NCBI RefSeq assembly: GCF_002934665.1
Contig: NZ_NIRS01000002.1
Location: 124,001 to 188,000, forward strand
Direction: 5' to 3'
Length of the DNA: 64,000 bases
Source: Pseudomonas laurylsulfatiphila
GTDB lineage: Bacteria; Pseudomonadota; Gammaproteobacteria; Pseudomonadales; Pseudomonadaceae
The notes under the pieces are model-generated. The model did not search any database, had not been told where the DNA came from, and was given only the letters and a program-made list of their open reading frames with translations. Shown here piece after piece: positions 32,390 through 42,907 of the stretch. The translations under genes and the position numbers were made by a program. Positions within the stretch are counted from its first letter, which is position 1. Each line of letters begins with the position of its first letter.

Positions 32390-33781
32390 ATGACTCCGAT
32401 ACTTACCGCTCAAATGGCGCACCGCCGGGGCGTGACTTTCTGGGGCCAGTGGTTGAGTGCGATGACGCTGGTCAACCTGTTGCTGATGCTGCTGGTACAG
32501 ATGCGCGTCGGCAGCCTGACCCCCGAGTACCGAGTCCTTATCATCCTGACTGTCCTCGGCTCGGTGCCGATCTACAGCCTCATGCAGGTCTACCACAAGC
32601 GTCATGGCCTGTTGGTCGGGCTCAGTCGTCTGCTGGCCGGCTGGCTGGTCTTGCTGTCGGTGTTGATCACCATTGCCTTCGTCACCCAGACCAGCGCCCT
32701 GTTTTCGCGACAGGTCATCATCGTCTGGGCCGTCGCCGGCTTCCTCGTCCAGGCCGCCAGCTTCCTGCCCTTGCACTACTTTGCCCGGCTGTACTCGCGG
32801 ATAGTCTTCAACGAGCGTCGCTCGGTGATCATCGGCACCTGTCCGACCGCCCATGAGCTGGCCAAGAAACTGAGCAGCCCCAACCGCGCGCTACTGCTGG
32901 GGTTCATAGCCGCGAAGGAACATCATGGCCCTGCCCCAAGCATCCTGCCGCTGCTGGGTCACGTCGATGACATACGCGAACTCATCACGCGCATGGAGGT
33001 GCGCCGGGTCTACATCGTGTTGCCGATGGCGGAAGCCGCGACCATCGAGGCACTGTACATCGACTTGCTGGACATGAACGTCGACGTAGTCTGGATTCCC
33101 GACTTCGGCAGCATGGTATTGCTCAACCACTCGATCTCGGAGATCGAGCGAATGCCCGCCATCTACCTCAACGAAAGCCTGCTCACGTCCCACCCCGGCA
33201 GCCTGTTTTGCAAGGACCTGCTCGAACGCAGCCTGGCCGCTATGGCCCTGATATTGCTCGGCCCGTTGCTGCTGTGTGTGGCGCTGGCGGTCAAGCTGAC
33301 ATCGCCGGGTCCGGTCTTGTTCAAGCAGAACCGCCACGGCTGCGACGGCCAGGTGATCATGGTGTGGAAGTTCCGGTCGATGCGCGTTCACGACGACGGC
33401 GAAGTCCGCCAGGCCACCCGGAACGATGATCGCATCACACCCCTCGGACGCTTTCTGCGTCGCAGCTCCATCGATGAACTGCCGCAACTGTTCAACGTGC
33501 TGTTCGGGCAAATGGCCCTGGTCGGCCCGCGCCCGCATGCGGTGACGCACAACATCTACTACACCGGCAAAGTCCGCGCCTACATGGCCCGCCATCGCCT
33601 CAAGCCAGGCATCACCGGACTGGCGCAAATCACCGGCCACCGGGGCGAAACCGAAACCCTGGAAAAGATGCAGCTGCGGGTTGCCCAGGACCTCAACTAC
33701 ATCAATCACTGGTCGCTGTGGCTGGACATCAAGATTCTGCTCAAGACGCCCTTCACCCTGTTCTCGAAAAATATCTACTGA
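32390..33781 (+). CDS. Undecaprenyl-phosphate sugar phosphotransferase (WcaJ/PslA type)
   Basis: 463 residues. Four to five N-terminal helices, a CoA-binding-like domain, a re-entrant helix around 285-310, and the C-terminal polyprenyl glycosylphosphotransferase domain with FKQNRHGCDG, VWKFRSMRVH, RSSIDELPQLFNVL, MALVGPRPHA and KPGITGLAQI. It loads the first sugar phosphate, most likely glucose-1-P, on undecaprenyl phosphate to start the repeat unit. The start is the ATG at 32390 after GGAG. Confidence 0.92.
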   Translation: MTPILTAQMAHRRGVTFWGQWLSAMTLVNLLLMLLVQMRVGSLTPEYRVLIILTVLGSVPIYSLMQVYHKRHGLLVGLSRLLAGWLVLLSVLITIAFVTQTSALFSRQVIIVWAVAGFLVQAASFLPLHYFARLYSRIVFNERRSVIIGTCPTAHELAKKLSSPNRALLLGFIAAKEHHGPAPSILPLLGHVDDIRELITRMEVRRVYIVLPMAEAATIEALYIDLLDMNVDVVWIPDFGSMVLLNHSISEIERMPAIYLNESLLTSHPGSLFCKDLLERSLAAMALILLGPLLLCVALAVKLTSPGPVLFKQNRHGCDGQVIMVWKFRSMRVHDDGEVRQATRNDDRITPLGRFLRRSSIDELPQLFNVLFGQMALVGPRPHAVTHNIYYTGKVRAYMARHRLKPGITGLAQITGHRGETETLEKMQLRVAQDLNYINHWSLWLDIKILLKTPFTLFSKNIY

Positions 33782-33828
33782 CCTCGTGCCCGGTCCTGGA
33801 TCGGTCCCACGAAACCTGAGGGTTTCCC

Positions 33829-35190
33829 ATGAATGTGAGTGTATTTGGCATTGGCTATGTAGGACTTGTACAAGGTGCGGCGCTGGCCGAGGTCGGTCAC
33901 ACCGTGATGTGCGTGGACGTCGACGCCGACAAGGTCCAGGCGCTGAATGAAGGCACGCTGCCCATTTATGAGCCGGGTCTGGAAGCCCTGGTTCGGGACA
34001 ATCATCAAAGCGGTCGCCTGCAGTTCAGCACCGACCTCGCCGGTGCCGTGCAGCATGGTGATGTGCAGTTGATCGCCGTCGGTACGCCGCCCGACGAAGA
34101 CGGCTCGGCCGATTTGCAATACGTCCTGAGCGTGGCCCAGACCATTGGTTTACACATGCAGCGCCATCAAACCATCGTCGACAAATCCACCGTACCGGTG
34201 GGCACGGGCGATTTGGTGCGGGCGCGCATCGCCCAGGTGCTGGCCGACAACAATCGCAGCGACCTGACATTCGACGTGGTCTCCAATCCGGAGTTTCTCA
34301 AGGAAGGTTGCGCGGTAGAAGACTGCATGCGCCCGGACCGCATCATCATCGGCACCGACAGCCCCTGCGCTGAAGAGGTCATGCGCGAGTTGTACGAGCC
34401 CTTCAATCGCAATCGCGAAAAAATCATCGTGATGGACATCCGCAGCGCCGAACTGACCAAGTACGCCGCCAACTGCATGCTGGCGACCAAGATCAGCTTC
34501 ATGAACGAAATGGCCAATCTCGCCGAGCGACTGGGCGCCGATATCGAGATGGTCCGCCACGGCATTGGTTCGGACCCGCGCATCGGGTACCAATTCATAT
34601 ACCCCGGTGTCGGCTACGGCGGCTCGTGCTTTCCCAAGGACGTGAAGGCGCTGATCCATACCGCCAACAGTCTCGATTTTGATGCACGCGTGCTCAAGGC
34701 CGTGGAATCACGCAACAACGAACAGAAAGCCACGCTGTTCCACAAGATCCATGCGCATTTCAACGGCGCGCTGCACGGCAAGACCTTCGCCCTGTGGGGC
34801 CTGAGCTTCAAGCCCAACACCGACGACATGCGCGAGGCGCCCAGCCGTGTGCTGATGGAGGCCTTGTGGCGAGCCGGAGCCAGCGTTCAGGCGTTCGACC
34901 CCAAAGCCATGAAAGAAGCCCAGCGTCTGTACGGCGCCCGGGATGACCTGACCCTGGCCGGCACCAAGGAAGCGGCGCTGAAAAATGCCGATGCGCTGGT
35001 CATCGTTACCGAATGGCAAGCCTTTCGTGCACCGGACTTCGAACTGCTGGCCACACAACTCAAGCAACCGCTGATCTTCGACGGGCGCAACCTGTACGAC
35101 CCGCAGCGCCTGAGCAAACGCGGCTTCACCTATGTGTCGGTGGGCCGCCCGCCTTCTTCACCGCTGATGCCACCGGGAGACAGGCCATGA
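33829..35190 (+). CDS. ugd: UDP-glucose 6-dehydrogenase
   Basis: 453 residues. The N-terminal NAD-binding motif is [11 protein letters not shown], the catalytic cysteine motif is [12 protein letters not shown], and [10 protein letters not shown] and the dimerisation helix ([20 protein letters not shown]) are in place. It oxidises UDP-glucose to UDP-glucuronate in two steps with NAD. It indicates that the exopolysaccharide contains glucuronic acid, or a derivative, and is therefore probably anionic. Its TGA overlaps the next ATG. Confidence 0.95.
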   Translation: MNVSVFGIGYVGLVQGAALAEVGHTVMCVDVDADKVQALNEGTLPIYEPGLEALVRDNHQSGRLQFSTDLAGAVQHGDVQLIAVGTPPDEDGSADLQYVLSVAQTIGLHMQRHQTIVDKSTVPVGTGDLVRARIAQVLADNNRSDLTFDVVSNPEFLKEGCAVEDCMRPDRIIIGTDSPCAEEVMRELYEPFNRNREKIIVMDIRSAELTKYAANCMLATKISFMNEMANLAERLGADIEMVRHGIGSDPRIGYQFIYPGVGYGGSCFPKDVKALIHTANSLDFDARVLKAVESRNNEQKATLFHKIHAHFNGALHGKTFALWGLSFKPNTDDMREAPSRVLMEALWRAGASVQAFDPKAMKEAQRLYGARDDLTLAGTKEAALKNADALVIVTEWQAFRAPDFELLATQLKQPLIFDGRNLYDPQRLSKRGFTYVSVGRPPSSPLMPPGDRP

Positions 35191-35894
35191 TCCGGCTGGA
35201 TTTGATCGGCCAGTATTCGCCGGCCATGCTCGAGACCAACAAGGCGTTTTCCTTTATCAACTTCGCGTCGATCGGCAGTTTTTTCCAGCACCCGCCTGAC
35301 GCCATTGCCTACTTTTGCGACGGCATGCTGATGTCGAGTTTCATGTCGAAAGTCACCGGACGAACCATCGACCGGGTCAGCTTCGACTTCACTTCGATTG
35401 CCGGCCCCGTGTTCAGCGATGCCGAAAAACAGGGCAAGCGGGTGTACATCGTTGGCGCCACGCAAAACGAACTGGAACTGTTCATCTGCAAATTGCACGC
35501 TCGCTACCCACGGCTGCCGATTGCCGGTTACCACAACGGTTACTTCGATGCCCCACAGCTCTCGGCAATCCAGGCGGACATTCGCCTGGGTCGTGCCAAC
35601 GTCCTGATCGTGGGCCTGGGTGCCGGCTTGCAGGAGCGCTTCGCGCTAAGCGCACTGAATGCCGGCTTCACCGGTGTGGCGTTCACCTGCGGCGGTTTCA
35701 TTCGCCAGGAAGCCATGGCCAACGGTGTCTATTACCCCGAAGCAATCAATCGTCTGCACTTGCGGGCCTTCTATCGCATGTACCGCGAGCCGCACACGAT
35801 CAGGCGCTACGCGATCGACTACCCGAAAAACTTTTTGCAACTGGCGGCGATGATTCTGCGCCACAAAGTCGCGATCAACATCACTGCGCCCTGA
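35187..35894 (+). CDS. WecG/TagA-family glycosyltransferase
   Basis: 235 residues, GT26 family. The motifs [37 protein letters not shown] and GGFIRQ are the WecG/TagA/CpsF pattern. It would transfer a hexose or N-acetylmannosaminuronate-type residue onto a lipid-linked acceptor at the cytoplasmic membrane. It is translationally coupled to ugd (ATGA overlap). Confidence 0.88.
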   Translation: MIRLDLIGQYSPAMLETNKAFSFINFASIGSFFQHPPDAIAYFCDGMLMSSFMSKVTGRTIDRVSFDFTSIAGPVFSDAEKQGKRVYIVGATQNELELFICKLHARYPRLPIAGYHNGYFDAPQLSAIQADIRLGRANVLIVGLGAGLQERFALSALNAGFTGVAFTCGGFIRQEAMANGVYYPEAINRLHLRAFYRMYREPHTIRRYAIDYPKNFLQLAAMILRHKVAINITAP

Positions 35895-35904
35895 GCGCCG
35901 GAGA

Positions 35905-36981
35905 ATGGCCATGCACATTATGTTCACTCTCAAGGATTTCAAGCTCGGTGGCGGTGTCGAGCACGTCCAGCAACTCTTGGCCGGGCAGTTTCTCAAGGAT
36001 GGGCAGCGCGTGAGTTTTTTCGTCATGAACGGTGAAACACCGGATGTAGAGGGCGCGCAAATCACCGGCGGCGGCGGTACCGGACTCCTGGGCCTGATCA
36101 AGTCGATTGTGCTGCTGCGCGGGATCATTCGCCATGAGGGCGTGACGCACCTGATCAGCGCCAAGGAGCAAGCCAACCTCTGTACCTGGGTTGCCACCCT
36201 CGGCAGCCGTTGCCAGGTCATCTACACCCGGCACACGGCCCTGGATTGCGCAGAACAAAAAACCGGTGTGCACAGCCTGCGCCTGCTCTACGCCTTGTAC
36301 TTGTGTGGCAGCGGCAAAGTGGTGACGGTCTCCCATGGCCTGCATCAAACCATTGCCCGTCTGATGCCCTGGGGACGCGAACGTATCCGCTACTGCCCCA
36401 ATGCGGTGGTCAACGAGCAACTGCACATCGCCTCTCGGGCGCCGCTGCCCCAGGACATGCCCCATGACTACTGGATCGGCGTGGGCCGCCTGGTCGAGCT
36501 CAAGGGTTTTCATTTGTTGCTCCAGGCCTATGCCCTGGTGAATCACAACCCGGACGTTCCCGACCTGGTGATTGTCGGTGACGGCCCGCAGCGCGAGGCA
36601 CTGACCGCTCAGGCGCGGCAACTGGGCATCGCCGACCGGGTGCACTTTACCGGCCACCTGCAAAACCCCTACCCGCTGATCCGCCGTGCACGTCTGTTGA
36701 TCCTCAGCTCTTTTTCCGAAGGTCAGCCCACCGTGTTGATCGAGGCGATGGCACTCGGTACACCCGTGCTTGCCAGCGACTGTCCCACCGGCCCCCGGGA
36801 GCTGCTTGATAATGGGCGACTGGGTCAACTGGTGAAAGTCAACGATGTGTCAGACCTGGCGCAAGCGCTACAGCAAAGTCTGTATCTCAGGGCGCACAGC
36901 GCAAGATCGATGATTCGCACCGTGCGTCCGTACACCAGCGTGCACGCCGCGCACGCCTACTACGCGGTGTGGGCTCAATGA
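35905..36981 (+). CDS. Glycosyltransferase, GT4 family
   Basis: 358 residues with GT-B fold: N-terminal acceptor half, a linker near 190, and a C-terminal donor domain (GVGRLVELKGFHLLLQAY, IVGDGPQREAL, SSFSEGQPTVLIEAMALGTPVLASD). The EAxxxG-type motif is the GT4 nucleotide-sugar signature. It extends the repeat unit; the donor is unknown. Its stop overlaps the next start codon (ATGA). Confidence 0.9.
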   Translation: MAMHIMFTLKDFKLGGGVEHVQQLLAGQFLKDGQRVSFFVMNGETPDVEGAQITGGGGTGLLGLIKSIVLLRGIIRHEGVTHLISAKEQANLCTWVATLGSRCQVIYTRHTALDCAEQKTGVHSLRLLYALYLCGSGKVVTVSHGLHQTIARLMPWGRERIRYCPNAVVNEQLHIASRAPLPQDMPHDYWIGVGRLVELKGFHLLLQAYALVNHNPDVPDLVIVGDGPQREALTAQARQLGIADRVHFTGHLQNPYPLIRRARLLILSSFSEGQPTVLIEAMALGTPVLASDCPTGPRELLDNGRLGQLVKVNDVSDLAQALQQSLYLRAHSARSMIRTVRPYTSVHAAHAYYAVWAQ

Positions 36982-38090
36982 AACGCCTGCTGATCATCCT
37001 GCACGACCTCAGCGCAGGCGGGGCCGAGAAAATGATGGCGCGCCTGGCCGGTGCGCTGGTCGACGCCGGCAATGACGTGACGTTGCTGATGCTCACGGGT
37101 GGCGGAGTCAACGTGGCGTTGGTCGACCCTCGGGTCAAACAGGTGGAATTGCGCAGCGCCCGCAGCGCCAGCGCGGTGCCCGCGCTGGCCAGTTTTCTGC
37201 GCCAGAACCACTTCGACGCACAACTGGCCGCCCTCACCCACGTCAACGTGGTGGCCATTGCCGCCGCTGCGCTGTCGGGGACGCTGGCACGGTTGCACGT
37301 CAGCGAGCGCAATGCGTTTTCCCGGGATAAACACGTCAATTCTTCATTACGCGTACGCCTGGCCTATTGGTTGGCACCCCTGCTGTATCGGCTGATCCCC
37401 AACCCGGTGATTTGCGTCTCGCGCGGCGTGGCCCAGGATCTGGTCGAAACCACGGTTGCCCGCACGCAGGACGTCACCATTGCCGACAATCCGGTACTGG
37501 ACAATGACTTTCGCGACAAACCACCGGGCTGCCCGACGCATCGCTGGCTTCAGGAAAAGACCTCCCCGGTGATTGTCGCCGTGGGACGCCTGGCACCGCA
37601 GAAGGGTTTTGACACCCTGATCGAGGCGTTTGCCCGGCTACCGGTTCGCAACGCCCGGCTGATCATTTTCGGCGAGGGCGCGCTCAGGGACGACCTGCTG
37701 GCACAAGCCGCGCGCCTCAGCGTGGCGGACCGTTTCGATTTGCCGGGTTATGCCGACGACCCCATGGCCCAAGTGGCCGCCGCCGATTGTTTTGTCCTGT
37801 CGTCGCGTTTCGAGGGCAGCCCCAACGCCCTGGTCGAAGCCCTGTCCACCGGCACGCCGGTGGTCTCGACCCGCTGCCCCTATGGCCCGCAGGACATTCT
37901 CGAAGACGGCGCAGTGGCGCCGCTGGTGAGCGTCGATGACCCGCAAGCACTGGCCCAGGCCATCGGCATCGAGCTGGCCCAGCCAAGGGGTCGGCACCGC
38001 CAGACACGCATTGATGCCGCCGCACGGTTCATGAGCAGCCGCGCCGTGCAGACCTACCTCGCCGCACTGCTTGGGAGGCAGTCGTCATGA
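36978..38090 (+). CDS. Glycosyltransferase, GT4 family (second)
   Basis: 370 residues, GT-B fold. LHDLSAGGAEKMMARLAGAL marks the acceptor side, and VAVGRLAPQKGFDTLIEAFARL, IFGEGALRDDLL and SSRFEGSPNALVEALSTGTPVVST mark the GT4 donor domain. It differs enough from the preceding GT4 that it likely adds another linkage. Translationally coupled to both neighbours. Confidence 0.9.
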   Translation: MKRLLIILHDLSAGGAEKMMARLAGALVDAGNDVTLLMLTGGGVNVALVDPRVKQVELRSARSASAVPALASFLRQNHFDAQLAALTHVNVVAIAAAALSGTLARLHVSERNAFSRDKHVNSSLRVRLAYWLAPLLYRLIPNPVICVSRGVAQDLVETTVARTQDVTIADNPVLDNDFRDKPPGCPTHRWLQEKTSPVIVAVGRLAPQKGFDTLIEAFARLPVRNARLIIFGEGALRDDLLAQAARLSVADRFDLPGYADDPMAQVAAADCFVLSSRFEGSPNALVEALSTGTPVVSTRCPYGPQDILEDGAVAPLVSVDDPQALAQAIGIELAQPRGRHRQTRIDAAARFMSSRAVQTYLAALLGRQSS

Positions 38091-39406
38091 ACAAGCTGGA
38101 AGTCAGGTTTTCTACGCTGCGCGATGCCTTCACACTGTTTGGCCTGCTGTTTTACTTCCAGGTGACGTCGTTTTTTCTCGGCCTGGGCAATGCGGTCGAC
38201 ATCGACGATGTCGCAAAAGACCTCGAAGGCAACGTGCTCAACCAGGTGTGCGGCCTGATCACCTTGCTGGTGCCGTTGTTCCTGTTCGTGCGCCACAAGG
38301 TGTTCCTGAGCAAAAGCTTTTACCGCGGCAACTTCTTTTTGCTGGCGTTCCTGATCTGCGTGGCGGCGTCGATCTTCTGGTCCGACGATCCGATGCTGAG
38401 CTTCAAGCGCTATATCGCGATGCTCAGTGTGGTGTCCTTCGCCGGGTTCATTGTCTACAACTACCGCATCGAAAGAATCGCCTTCATGCTCGGTTGTCTC
38501 ATCGGTGCCATAGCCTTGATGGGGCTGATTTTCGCCGTGTTCAGGCCCGATATCGCCTTCATCGCCGGCGGTATTCGTGACGGGGCGTTCAAAGGGATCT
38601 TTGCCGAGAAAAACGCCGGCGCGCGGATCAATGCCATCGGCATCCTGTTGCTGCTGCCGACGATCAGGCAACGCAACCCGTTGGCCATCCTGTATGCACT
38701 CTTCTCGCTGATAGCCATCGGCCTGGCGCAGTCCGCCACCGCGATTGCCTTGATCGTGGCCGGCGCGGCGAGCTACTGGTACTTCCTGACCCTGGTGCGG
38801 TTACGCATCAATCGTTCGATGATGGCGTTCTTTGGCGCCACACTGGTTTATGCCTTGATTTGCGTGTTTTTGTACGGCAATTACAACTTGTTGCTGGACC
38901 TGCTCGGGCGGGACTCGTCACTCACCGACCGCACGCTGATCTGGGAACTGCTCTCGCCATTCATCGATGCCAAATTCCTCAAGGGCTACGGATACGGAGC
39001 ATTCTGGGGCAGTGATGATGCCGAGATTTTCATCAAGCGCTGGGGCTACATCGGCAACGCCCACAGCGGCTACCTGGAAACCCTGCTCAACGGCGGCGTG
39101 ATTCAACTGACGGCGCTGTTCCTGCTGTTTGGCCAGGCGCTGATCAAACAATACCGGTCAATCACGTCCGAACAGTCGGCCCGGGTGCGCACCTGTGCCC
39201 TGGTGATCATCGGGCTGTTCGTCATGACCAACTACGTGGCGTATGTGATTCCCAACTATCGCAGCGCCGAGTTCCTGGTGTTCTGCACCCTGGCCCTGTC
39301 GTTTCGGTCCCCTCACGCCACTCGCCCGCAACAGTCACCGGCAACAGGCCGGACCCGCTTCCCCGGGTCGGCGAAGGCGTATCCCAAGGAGAAAACCTCG
39401 TGCTAG
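38087..39406 (+). CDS. Wzy-type polymerase (O-antigen ligase family)
   Basis: 439 residues with about ten to twelve transmembrane helices and the large periplasmic loop typical of Wzy/WaaL proteins (around SDDPMLSFKRYI and the NAHSGYLETLLNGGV motif, with GYGYGAFWG). It polymerises lipid-linked repeat units in the periplasm. The C-terminal ~35 residues are soluble and variable. The gene overlaps the next one by seven bases. Confidence 0.88.
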   Translation: MNKLEVRFSTLRDAFTLFGLLFYFQVTSFFLGLGNAVDIDDVAKDLEGNVLNQVCGLITLLVPLFLFVRHKVFLSKSFYRGNFFLLAFLICVAASIFWSDDPMLSFKRYIAMLSVVSFAGFIVYNYRIERIAFMLGCLIGAIALMGLIFAVFRPDIAFIAGGIRDGAFKGIFAEKNAGARINAIGILLLLPTIRQRNPLAILYALFSLIAIGLAQSATAIALIVAGAASYWYFLTLVRLRINRSMMAFFGATLVYALICVFLYGNYNLLLDLLGRDSSLTDRTLIWELLSPFIDAKFLKGYGYGAFWGSDDAEIFIKRWGYIGNAHSGYLETLLNGGVIQLTALFLLFGQALIKQYRSITSEQSARVRTCALVIIGLFVMTNYVAYVIPNYRSAEFLVFCTLALSFRSPHATRPQQSPATGRTRFPGSAKAYPKEKTSC

Positions 39407-40353
39407 AGCAACCCTCCGCTTCAGGGCATTCAGTGTGCGTCGTGATCCCGATGTTCAACAGTGCAGACAGCATAGAGCAGACGCTGGCCTCGTTGACCGG
39501 CCAGACCCGGTTGCCCGATCACGTCATCGTCATCGACGACGGTTCCAGCGATGACGGGCCGCAACGCGTCAAGGATTTTGCGGCGCCGTTTCGCCTGACG
39601 CTGCTGCATCAAGCCAATGAAGGCCCGGCCAGCGCCCGCAATCATGGCCTGCGACACACGGAAGAAACCCTGGTGGCGTTTCTCGATGCCGATGACCAAT
39701 GGCATCCGCACAAGCTCGAAAAGCAACTGGCGCTGTATGACGACCTGCTCCGCCAGGGACGGCCGGTAGGGCTGATCGATTGCAACGTGACGATTGATTA
39801 CAGCGACGGCACCCGGCTTGTGGAAGACCGCTACAAGAGCGGCATGCATTTCCACGATTTCATCCATTGCAACATCGTCAATGGCGTTTCCGCCGTACTG
39901 ATCCGCCGCGATCTGCTCACACAACTCGGTGGCTTCGAAACCAGCCTGCGTTATTCCGAAGACCGGATGATGTGGGCCCGGATCGCCGAACACTGGGAAA
40001 TCCACACGGTGCCGCAATTCCTCGTGCGGCGGACGGTCAACGACGGCAACGTCACCGCCCAGCCGAAAAAATACTACCCGCACAAGCTCAGGTTCATCGA
40101 GCTGTTCCTCGCCCGTTATGGCGCACAATTGAGCCCGCAACAGCGGATCGATTTCGTGCTGGGCAACCACGCGGACTTCCTCGGTGCCTTTTCCCGCTGC
40201 GGCGAGCATGCCGAGGTGATCACCGTGTATCGGCGGATGCTGGCGCACTCCTGGCAGACGCTGATTTTCAACCGGGGCAAACCGACCTTGCGCTACCTCT
40301 ATGCGTGCGCCAGAGCCCTGGGCCGGACCGCCGAGTCAACCACCGCCCATTGA
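39400..40353 (+). CDS. Glycosyltransferase, GT2 family
   Basis: 317 residues. GT-A fold: CVVIPMFNSADSIEQTLASLTG at the N-terminus, VIDDGSSDDG, the metal-binding FLDADDQWHPHKL, and a later RYSEDRMMWARI (QxxRW-like position). Start GTG at 39400, eight bases after AAGGAG, overlapping the Wzy stop. It likely adds a further sugar to the repeat. Confidence 0.9.
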   Translation: MLEQPSASGHSVCVVIPMFNSADSIEQTLASLTGQTRLPDHVIVIDDGSSDDGPQRVKDFAAPFRLTLLHQANEGPASARNHGLRHTEETLVAFLDADDQWHPHKLEKQLALYDDLLRQGRPVGLIDCNVTIDYSDGTRLVEDRYKSGMHFHDFIHCNIVNGVSAVLIRRDLLTQLGGFETSLRYSEDRMMWARIAEHWEIHTVPQFLVRRTVNDGNVTAQPKKYYPHKLRFIELFLARYGAQLSPQQRIDFVLGNHADFLGAFSRCGEHAEVITVYRRMLAHSWQTLIFNRGKPTLRYLYACARALGRTAESTTAH

Positions 40354-40366
40354 ACCGGTGCCCACC

Positions 40367-41785
40367 ATGGCCAACCATCGTCTGGTTACCCTGCTCTGGA
40401 TCTTCACCGAGAAATTCGGCCTGATTTTCCTGTCGATGATCACCTTTGTCGTCTACGCGAGGTTGCTCACGCCCACGGAACTGGGCGTGGGCACGGTGAT
40501 CATCGCGATTGTGGAAATGGTCGGGCTGCTTTATTCATCGGTGCTGGAAGATCCACTGGTCCGGGCCAAGCGCCTGGAAGACAGGCACATCAGCACTGCG
40601 TTCTGGTTTGCCGTGCTGATCAGCCTCGCATCCATCGTCGTCATCTCGCTGGCCGCGATGCTGTACACACCCTCCCCGGCACTGCAATGGATGACGGCAG
40701 TGGCCTCGGTGAAGATTCTCTTCACCATGATGGCGCGGGTGTATGTCGTGCAAATGCGCCGCACCAGCAACTTCAAGCGACTGGCGTCGCGCACGCTGCT
40801 GGGGAAAATCGTTGGGGGAGCCGGCGGGATTGTCGTGGCGCTCTGGGGGTTCGGTGCGTGGGCAGTGATCGCGCAGGCGCTGATCATGGAATTTGTCTGC
40901 GTCCTGGTGCTGATGAACGGGGACAGGCGGCGCATCGCTTTGTGCATTGACGGGCCTTTCCTGCGGGAACTGCTCAAGACCGGAGCCCCGGTGGCCATCA
41001 ACACGCTCAGCACACAAACCCTGCAACGTGGCGTCAACGTGGTACTGGGCATGACCGCCGGGGCCCATGTGGTGGGCATGTTCAACCTGGCCATGCGCAT
41101 CATCGACCTGCCACGCTCGGCGATCTACAACGGTCTGATGAGCTATGCCTTGCCGGTGTTCGCCCGGCGCAGCAGCGACCCGCTGCGACTGATCGGGATC
41201 ATCAGCGACTCGACGGCGATCAGCGGTTTTCTGCTCACGCCGTTTTTCCTGGGGATTGCGCTGACGGCCGAGGATATCGTCCTGTTGATCTTCGGCGCCA
41301 AGTGGGCCGACGCCATTCCCATGCTGCAAGTACTGGCAATCACCGCAGCCATCGGCAACCTTGCCATGTACGCCACCACGGCACTGGTGGCGGTCAACCA
41401 CACCCGCGTCACCCTCAAGGCCGAGGTGACCACCACCCTGCTCGCCCTCGGGCTGGTTTATCTGCTGGGCCCGACCTTTGGAGGCATGGGCGCTGCCCTG
41501 GCCTTGCTGGTGCGCATGCTGCTCATCACGCCGTTGCAGGTCCGCGGGCTGAACACCGCCATCGGTTACGGCTGGGGCGCGTTCTTCGAGTCCGGCTACC
41601 GCAGCGTGATCGCCTCGCTGGTCATGGCGGTCACGGTGTTCTCGGTTTCCCCGCACCTGGCCTTGCAAGGCTTCTTGCACCTGGCCTGCAACATCGCCAT
41701 CGGTGCCCTGACCTATGCGCTGGCCTACAGCGTGCTGCACCCGCGCTGGCCGCAAGAATTCAAGTTGGTTTTCACCGCCCGCTGA
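40367..41785 (+). CDS. Wzx-type lipid-linked oligosaccharide flippase
   Basis: 472 residues with twelve or so hydrophobic helices of the MOP/polysaccharide-transport superfamily (WIFTEKFGLIFLSMITFVVY at the start, then alternating helices throughout). It exports undecaprenyl-linked repeats to the periplasmic face for Wzy. Start ATG at 40367 (weak GGTG); an in-frame longer form overlaps the previous gene without good evidence. Confidence 0.9.
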   Translation: MANHRLVTLLWIFTEKFGLIFLSMITFVVYARLLTPTELGVGTVIIAIVEMVGLLYSSVLEDPLVRAKRLEDRHISTAFWFAVLISLASIVVISLAAMLYTPSPALQWMTAVASVKILFTMMARVYVVQMRRTSNFKRLASRTLLGKIVGGAGGIVVALWGFGAWAVIAQALIMEFVCVLVLMNGDRRRIALCIDGPFLRELLKTGAPVAINTLSTQTLQRGVNVVLGMTAGAHVVGMFNLAMRIIDLPRSAIYNGLMSYALPVFARRSSDPLRLIGIISDSTAISGFLLTPFFLGIALTAEDIVLLIFGAKWADAIPMLQVLAITAAIGNLAMYATTALVAVNHTRVTLKAEVTTTLLALGLVYLLGPTFGGMGAALALLVRMLLITPLQVRGLNTAIGYGWGAFFESGYRSVIASLVMAVTVFSVSPHLALQGFLHLACNIAIGALTYALAYSVLHPRWPQEFKLVFTAR

Positions 41786-41815
41786 CCCTGATTTTTTCAA
41801 ACAGGAACGCCCAAA

Positions 41816-42868
41816 ATGCATAAAACCACACTGATTACGGGCGGCGCCGGCTACATCGGTTCCCACACCGCGCTGACCCTCATCGACGCCGGCCAACACG
41901 TGCTGGTGCTGGATAACCTGAGCAACAGTTGCCATGAGTCCATAGAGCGCCTGGAGCACCTGGCCCATGCCCGGGTCGACTTCATTGAAGGCGATATCCG
42001 CGATACGGCCTTGCTCTTGCGCCTCTTCAGTCATTACGACATTGACGCTGTGGTGCATTTTGCCGGCCTCAAGTCCGTGGCCAACAGCGTGAGTCATCCC
42101 CTGGATTATTACGCCAACAACGTCGTGGGCACCCTCAACCTGTGTGCGGTCATGGCGCGCTTCAATGTGTTCAAACTGGTGTTCAGTTCTTCGGCGACGG
42201 TCTACGGCGAACCGGCACACACGCCCATCCTCGAGGATTCGGGCACTGGCTTTCCGGCCAGTCCCTATGGGCGTTCAAAGCTGATGGTCGAACAGTTGCT
42301 GACTGACCTTGCCCTCTCCGAACCGCGCTGGAGCATCGCCCTGCTGCGCTACTTCAACCCGATTGGTGCACACGAAAGCGGGCTGCTCGGCGAAGACCCC
42401 AACGGTCGGCCGAACAACCTGTTGCCCTGCCTGACCCAAGTGGCGATTGGCCGAATCCCCGAGCTGACGGTGTTTGGCAACGACTACCCCACCGTCGACG
42501 GCACCTGCGTGCGGGACTACATCCACGTGGTCGACCTGGCCGAAGGGCATCTCAAGGCCTTGCAGGTGTTGCACAGTGACGGTGGCCTGCACATCTGGAA
42601 CCTCGGCACCGGGATCGGCTACAGCGTGCTGCAGATGATCCGCAGTTTCGAAGACGTTACCGGCGTCAGCATTCCGTTCCAGATCGCCCCGCGCCGGGCC
42701 GGCGATATTGCTCAATGTTGGGCCGATGCCAGCAAGGCCCGGCGCGAACTGGGCTGGTGTGCCCGGCGCAACCTGGCGCAGATGATCGAGGACAGCTGGC
42801 GCTGGCAATCGAGCAATCCATTCGGCTACGGCCACGCTGTTCAGTTGTCGGCCGCCCTGGCCAGGTGA
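41816..42868 (+). CDS. galE: UDP-glucose 4-epimerase
   Basis: 350 residues, extended short-chain dehydrogenase. NAD motif TGGAGYIGSHTAL, catalytic SSSATVY...YGRSKLMVE (Tyr-x3-Lys), and the C-terminal AQCWADASKARRELGW signature. It interconverts UDP-glucose and UDP-galactose, suggesting galactose in the polymer. Confidence 0.95.
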   Translation: MHKTTLITGGAGYIGSHTALTLIDAGQHVLVLDNLSNSCHESIERLEHLAHARVDFIEGDIRDTALLLRLFSHYDIDAVVHFAGLKSVANSVSHPLDYYANNVVGTLNLCAVMARFNVFKLVFSSSATVYGEPAHTPILEDSGTGFPASPYGRSKLMVEQLLTDLALSEPRWSIALLRYFNPIGAHESGLLGEDPNGRPNNLLPCLTQVAIGRIPELTVFGNDYPTVDGTCVRDYIHVVDLAEGHLKALQVLHSDGGLHIWNLGTGIGYSVLQMIRSFEDVTGVSIPFQIAPRRAGDIAQCWADASKARRELGWCARRNLAQMIEDSWRWQSSNPFGYGHAVQLSAALAR

Positions 42869-42907
42869 CGGCCGCGTCACTCCTCCAAGGCCTTTCAGGG
42901 GGCTCCC

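Noticed and set aside
40535..42220. 561-residue antisense frame
   Set aside because: It overlaps wzx and galE, which have clear family motifs; the composition (Gln/His/Arg-rich) is that of a shadow frame.
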